Positions 60,302 to 64,000 of a DNA stretch of 64,000 bases are shown here, one piece after another. Source of the stretch: Diplonema japonicum (taxonomy: Eukaryota > Euglenozoa > Diplonemea > Diplonemida > Diplonemidae); the NCBI GenBank assembly GCA_964019335.1, contig OZ025724.1, positions 1 through 64,000 of the forward strand. Direction: 5' to 3'. A program made the position numbers and the translations under genes. The notes beneath the pieces are model-generated. The model was not told the DNA's origin. It searched no databases and saw only the letters and a list, made by a program, of their open reading frames with translations. How positions within the stretch are numbered: position 1 is the stretch's first letter; the number at the start of each line of letters is the position of its first letter.

Positions 60302-60763
60302 CTACTTTAGCTTTTTTTTTTTGTTTTTCTTCTGGGCCCGTTTGATTCTGTCAAGTCTGCTTTCTTTTACAGGCTCGGTCTCTGTTTTGAACTCATCGTC
60401 GTGCTCTTCTTTCCCGTCTTCCTCTACTCGGTTTCTGTCTTCAAGAACCTCTCGTGATTTCATTAAGGTTCGTTCCGGGCTCTCTGAACATTTGTCATTC
60501 ACCCATTTTCTGTTGAAATCGCGTTGCGTTGGTGGGGGGCTAGGCGATCGTGGCCGTGGGGGCGAAAATGTGTCGGACACTTTGTCTTGGCTTTCCTCTT
60601 CTTGAACTTCCCTTCTCCCTTGTCTTGTTGCCATTTCCTCCCATATTTTGTTATTTTCACGCTCTTCTGTGTCCGCTGAATTGCTCCTGCTCTCCTCATG
60701 CTGGGCCTCGTACCTCCTTTTACGTTTCTCTCGTTCCTTCAACCAGCCATCTGAGCTGTTCAT
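60302..60763 (-). CDS. Charged, low-complexity hypothetical protein
   Basis: Start at the ATG at 60763 (MNSSDGWLKEREKRKRRYE); the in-frame extension to 60988 is homopolymer translation. 153 residues, Glu/Arg/Lys-rich with an SPPPTQ stretch and a poly-Lys C-terminus. RPRSPSPPP could be an SR-like or intrinsically disordered segment; nuclear localisation is plausible but unproved. Confidence 0.5.
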   Translation of the reverse strand: MNSSDGWLKEREKRKRRYEAQHEESRSNSADTEERENNKIWEEMATRQGRREVQEEESQDKVSDTFSPPRPRSPSPPPTQRDFNRKWVNDKCSESPERTLMKSREVLEDRNRVEEDGKEEHDDEFKTETEPVKESRLDRIKRAQKKNKKKKLK

Positions 60764-61526
60764 ATCCTGTTTATTACCTTTAATTCTTTTTTTCGTTTCG
60801 GGAACTGAAGGGGGGGGGGGGAAACTAAGTAAATCTTTTTTTTTAAAGGAAAGAATGAAGAAAAAAAAAAACGAGGAAGAATAGGGGGGAGGGGGGGAAA
60901 AAAATAAAAGACAGGGAAAGACCGAAGGGTGGGGAGAGGGGAAACGAAACAGAAAAAAGAAGGGGGGGGGAAGAAAAGGAACGAACACCCTTCATGACAT
61001 TCTGCTTTTTGCAAACGAGTCTTTGACTTGTCTAAACAAAAGGGGAATGTTGGCAAAGTGTTTCGGGTTTACAAACTTTCTCGAGGTTTTACCCGGCACG
61101 TACAAACAACGGCCAGTTCCTGTTTTAACTGTTGCTACCCTTTCGCGTTGTTTTTACCAGTTTTCTTTTGTTGCTAATGTCACGTTTTTTTTTTTTTTTC
61201 CCTTTTCTTTTAAGTCCTTTTCTAAACAAAATGTAAAAAAAAAAAAAAAAAAAAAAAAAGAAATAAAAAAAGAAAAAGGGGGTGGGAAAGAGGAAGCAGA
61301 AGTAATGTCTTTTTCTTTTTTTTCTTCTTCTTCGTCTCGCCCCCAGTTTCCTTTTTGTTTCTCTTTTTTTTTCATTCTTTTGCTTGTTTTTTTTTTCTTT
61401 TTTTTTTTTTCCTTGCTTACTAATACAGAGGGGAGGGAGGGAGGGAGGGGCGAAAAAAAAACAAGAAGCAAAAACGAGTGGGGTGAGCGAAACACAGAAG
61501 ATAAAAAAAAAACTTTTTGTTTTGCC

Positions 61527-61557
<31 letters not shown>

Positions 61558-61650
61558 AAGCACACTTTACCGGCAAGAGAGAAAAGGGGGTGAAATGGAA
61601 AACAAAAAAAAAAACAAAAAAAAAAAACACACTTTTTTTATTTTTATTTT
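60764..61650. other. Gene-free spacer with inverted repeat copy
   Basis: About 61012-61127 is the reverse complement of about 28919-29030 (the GGCCGTTGTTTGTACGTGCC, AACACGTTGCC and TTTAGACAAGTC block). Otherwise homopolymers. No gene. Confidence 0.6.
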
Positions 61651-62566
61651 TTATTTCAACACCTGTGTATAGATGACACCCATCACACCAAGGAGCATTA
61701 TGAAACAGATAACATAGCAGCACAAGTTCGATTTGTTGACATCCCTGAGAGTTCCCTTGAGCTTTTTATTCAGGGACCTCAGCTCCATTGCACGCTGCGC
61801 GGCCTTCTCGTTAACCTGGTCCAACAGGGCATTCTGAGCCACAAGCTCATCTTGAAAGCTAACGGCATTCTGCTTGAGCCGTTGCAGCGAGGCGTGGACC
61901 CGTTCAAGTGCCTGGTCTATCTTAAGATCACGCTCCTTCGACTGCTCATAGAACACCATGAACTCTTCATCTTCGGCAGGATCAAGCAAAGGTCCATTGG
62001 CTACAGGGTCATGAGGTGTTAACTCTTGAATACTATCCCCAGCGTTGCCACCCCCCATCAGCGGGGTATTTTCGTCAGTACAATCGTCCTGGAGAAATCG
62101 CTTATCAGTATACCGTTGTTTCCACATTCTGAGGGTTTTTTTTTTTTTTTTTTTTTTTTTTTTCCCCCCCATACTTTTCGGTCGCTTTGAAGTGTTTCCT
62201 CAGTTTTGCGAGTTCGTTGTTTTTGCCCTCTTTTTTCGCTGCACCGACGGTCTCTTGTGCGTTCATCGTCTTTTTGATCTCTGCCAGATTCCTCCTTACC
62301 CTGTTCTTCATCATAATCTTGGTGGTGTCGCTCAATTTCGCAGACTTGTCCTTGTCGTCCAGGATGGAGATGTCGTTGCGGACCTCCGACATGAGGTCGG
62401 CGCATTGGTACTGCTTCTTCTCGTACCCTGTCATCCTGCTAGTGTCGATGTTTGACTTCGACCCCTTTGCGGCTGCTATCTCCTCGTCCTCCACCCCCAC
62501 AGCGTCGGCTACCTTCCTCAGCTGTTTCATCGAATTGTGTAGCGCGTTTGACCATGGATCACCCAT
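61651..62566 (-). CDS. Qc-SNARE (syntaxin 6/8-like), reading frame broken at a 28-nt poly-A run
   Basis: The first frame (ATG 62566) encodes a helical N-terminal region (MGDPWSNALHNSMKQL, then KLRKHFKATEKYGG) and runs into poly-Lys. The second frame continues (RMWKQRYTDKRF) with the SNARE core (YEQSKERDLKIDQALE, AVSFQDELVAQNALLDQV; the Gln of ELVAQ is at the expected 0-layer) and ends in a C-terminal TM (LCCYVICFIMLLGVMGVIY). The switch coincides with A28 (62163-62136 on the plus strand as T). Removing one A or adding two would fuse the frames into one protein of about 300 residues. Either a sequencing/assembly error in the run, a polymorphism, or slippage. Confidence 0.85.
62136..62163. repeat. 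28-bp A/T homopolymer inside a coding region
   Basis: Uninterrupted T28 on the plus strand separates the two SNARE frames, followed by a 7-bp C run. Length uncertain in any sequencing technology. Confidence 0.9.
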
Positions 62567-62755
62567 TTTATTTATTTATTTTTTTATATATATATATATT
62601 TTTTTTTTGAATTTCTTTTTTTTTTTCCCTCCCCCACCCCTCGCCCGCCCTCTTTTTTTTTTTTTTTTTTTTTTTCCGGAGGGGGAACAAAAAAAAAATG
62701 AAAGGAATTGCACACTTATAATTCAAAAAAAAAAAAAAAAAAAATAAGAAGAAAT

Positions 62756-64000
62756 TCACTTCTCGAGTTTTTTACGGATCGCGTCCTGCAGCCTCCCGCC
62801 TGCCAGCGGAACGAGCTTATCGAGCTGCACGTCCTCCCCGAAACAGTCCTCGAGGTAGGACACCAGCAACGCATCTGTTTCTTCCATCGACTTCAACAAA
62901 TCGACGACCACAGCACAGTTCTGAGGAAGCACGGTGTAGTGGTACCCTGTGGTATAAAGCGACAGCGAGAGGGCAAGAATGTGCCGTGTAGCACACAGGG
63001 TCGGGGGCAAGACGGGAAGATACCGAGCAGCCTCGAGCAAGGTGTGCGGCTTCAGATCCTTGAGCTCACGGGGCTTAGCAATGCGGAGAAAAATCCCAAG
63101 CGAGTCCTTAAGCTTCTCAGCAGTTTGTATAAACACGCTAGGTGACGGTGTGCTGACTGTCATGGCAAGCAAAGCCTGCAAAGGAAGCCGGTGGACGGTC
63201 GACAGCCGTTTCAAGGATTCGGAAATATCAGAGATTACAGGAAGCTCATGATGAACAACAGGTAGGACAGTGTCGCCACCACTTTGCAAGGCGAGGTTTA
63301 AGCAGCTTTTCGCAAACTGCACACATGTCACGTGCAGAACACCTGCCTCGACCTCGGTAAGCATAACACTGTCAGGGAGGTAAAATGATGATGTAACACT
63401 TGCAGCCTCCAACTGCAGCGTGTTCCAAAAGTACCTTGCTGTGTTCTCGAGAGCTTGCTGGGTTTTTAACGTGCTGTGTTCACTTTCCGTGTCGAGGTCC
63501 GCAACAAGCCTCACATACACCCTGTCTATCCTGTCCTCGATCAAACCCCAGATATCCTGCAAAAACGCCTCTTTATCCATCATGTCGTCCTCATCGTCCT
63601 CATGACCATCCACAACAAACACCCCATGCCATATCCTGTCGAGGATGGTTGGTTTATCCGGTTTTATAACAGGTGTTGCCGATGTGGTGTCTCTTTTACT
63701 GGATTTTCTTTTTGTGGAGTGTGTTGGCTTTCGGGTGGTGGTGGTGGAAGCGGTGGATGTTCTGCGTGCGTCCTTCACATCGCGTGGAGCGTGAGCTTCA
63801 ACTATGTCGAGGCATTTTCTGAGGGCTTTCTTTGCAACAAAACACCCGCTGGTGTCGAGTAGTACTACATCGTCTCTTGTTGCCTTTGGAAGCTTTGTTT
63901 CAAGCAGTTTACCTATTTCAGCGTTGTCATTGGCTGTGAAGCAAGCGGGCACTACTGACGCGAAGTCGGAGTACATCGCATCGCTCTCCGAAAAGTCCTC
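62756..64000 (-). CDS. Unidentified protein, 5' end beyond the window
   Basis: The frame is open from 64000 (EDFSESDA precedes the Met at 63976) to 62756. About 415 residues visible. A Ser/Thr/Lys-rich linker (STASTTTTRKPT) lies at about 83-112, then an acidic stretch (DGHEDDEDDMMD), and a largely helical remainder (LSLSLYTTGYHYTVLP, KKLEK end). No TM. The helical repeat-like C-terminus could be an armadillo- or tethering-type fold, but I cannot name a family. The true start is off the right edge. Confidence 0.65.
   Translation of the reverse strand, partial: EDFSESDAMYSDFASVVPACFTANDNAEIGKLLETKLPKATRDDVVLLDTSGCFVAKKALRKCLDIVEAHAPRDVKDARRTSTASTTTTRKPTHSTKRKSSKRDTTSATPVIKPDKPTILDRIWHGVFVVDGHEDDEDDMMDKEAFLQDIWGLIEDRIDRVYVRLVADLDTESEHSTLKTQQALENTARYFWNTLQLEAASVTSSFYLPDSVMLTEVEAGVLHVTCVQFAKSCLNLALQSGGDTVLPVVHHELPVISDISESLKRLSTVHRLPLQALLAMTVSTPSPSVFIQTAEKLKDSLGIFLRIAKPRELKDLKPHTLLEAARYLPVLPPTLCATRHILALSLSLYTTGYHYTVLPQNCAVVVDLLKSMEETDALLVSYLEDCFGEDVQLDKLVPLAGGRLQDAIRKKLEK

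Noticed and set aside
1-64000. tRNA, rRNA or snRNA genes
   Set aside because: I saw no TTCGA-loop/acceptor arrangement or rRNA signature; a covariance search is needed, so none is claimed.
1-64000. CRISPR arrays, bacterial operons, ribosome-binding sites
   Set aside because: This is eukaryotic nuclear DNA; no regular spacer-repeat structure or bacterial signals occur.

Overview
This is nuclear DNA of a euglenozoan protist, most likely a diplonemid. Three observations support this. (1) Every convincing host gene, about twenty of them, lies on the minus strand and is a single uninterrupted reading frame, as in a polycistronic directional gene cluster. (2) Start codons are typically preceded, on the sense strand, by a long pyrimidine tract, an AG and a short purine-rich leader, which is the layout expected for spliced-leader trans-splicing. 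(3) A 39-nt minus-strand segment at 28707-28745 ends in the characteristic 3' half of the euglenozoan spliced-leader exon, followed directly by GT; from memory its 5' half fits the Diplonema leader better than the trypanosomatid one. Intergenic DNA is saturated with A/T homopolymers and some G/C homopolymers and with decayed mobile elements.

Layout, left to right (transcription runs right to left). 0-6 kb: the start of an RBBP9-like serine hydrolase at the edge, a hAT transposase scrap and gene-free repeat DNA. 6-10 kb: a six-TM adenylate cyclase with a catalytic and a degenerate cyclase domain, and a cytosolic CAP/SCP protein. 10-17.6 kb: a decayed reverse transcriptase tail, a ubiquitin-like/LRR/CaaX gene, a piggyBac-type element with both ends intact, and a 5'-truncated non-LTR retrotransposon. 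18-21 kb: a duplicated pair of small type I membrane proteins. 21.9-28.7 kb: an apparently full-length two-ORF non-LTR retrotransposon (ORF1 with an OTU-like domain, ORF2 with endonuclease and RT) headed by the spliced-leader-like sequence. 30.5-37.4 kb: three more small Cys-rich membrane proteins, a patchwork of RT, hAT, piggyBac and MITE-like fragments, and an LRR pseudogene. 37.5-52.2 kb: a four-repeat protein, a sulfatase, a Sep15/SelM-type selenoprotein read through an in-frame TGA, a piggyBac copy with TTAA duplications, an LRR/CaaX gene, an acyloxyacyl hydrolase, an alpha/beta hydrolase and a small hypothetical gene. 52.7-64 kb: a fourth LRR/CaaX copy, RT debris, a Cache-domain receptor with a degenerate cyclase domain, a PDZ/zinc-ribbon protein, a charged protein, a Qc-SNARE split by a 28-nt poly-A run, and an unidentified gene running off the right edge.

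Functionally the host genes suggest a phagotrophic, environment-sensing flagellate: lipopolysaccharide deacylation (acyloxyacyl hydrolase), sulfatase, cyclase receptors, ER redox control and vesicle fusion. The most unusual items are the spliced-leader sequence at the head of a retrotransposon, the Sep15/SelM-like selenoprotein, two dispersed local families that I cannot match to a named family (ubiquitin-like/LRR/CaaX and Cys-rich TM), and the OTU-like ORF1 with both catalytic positions substituted.
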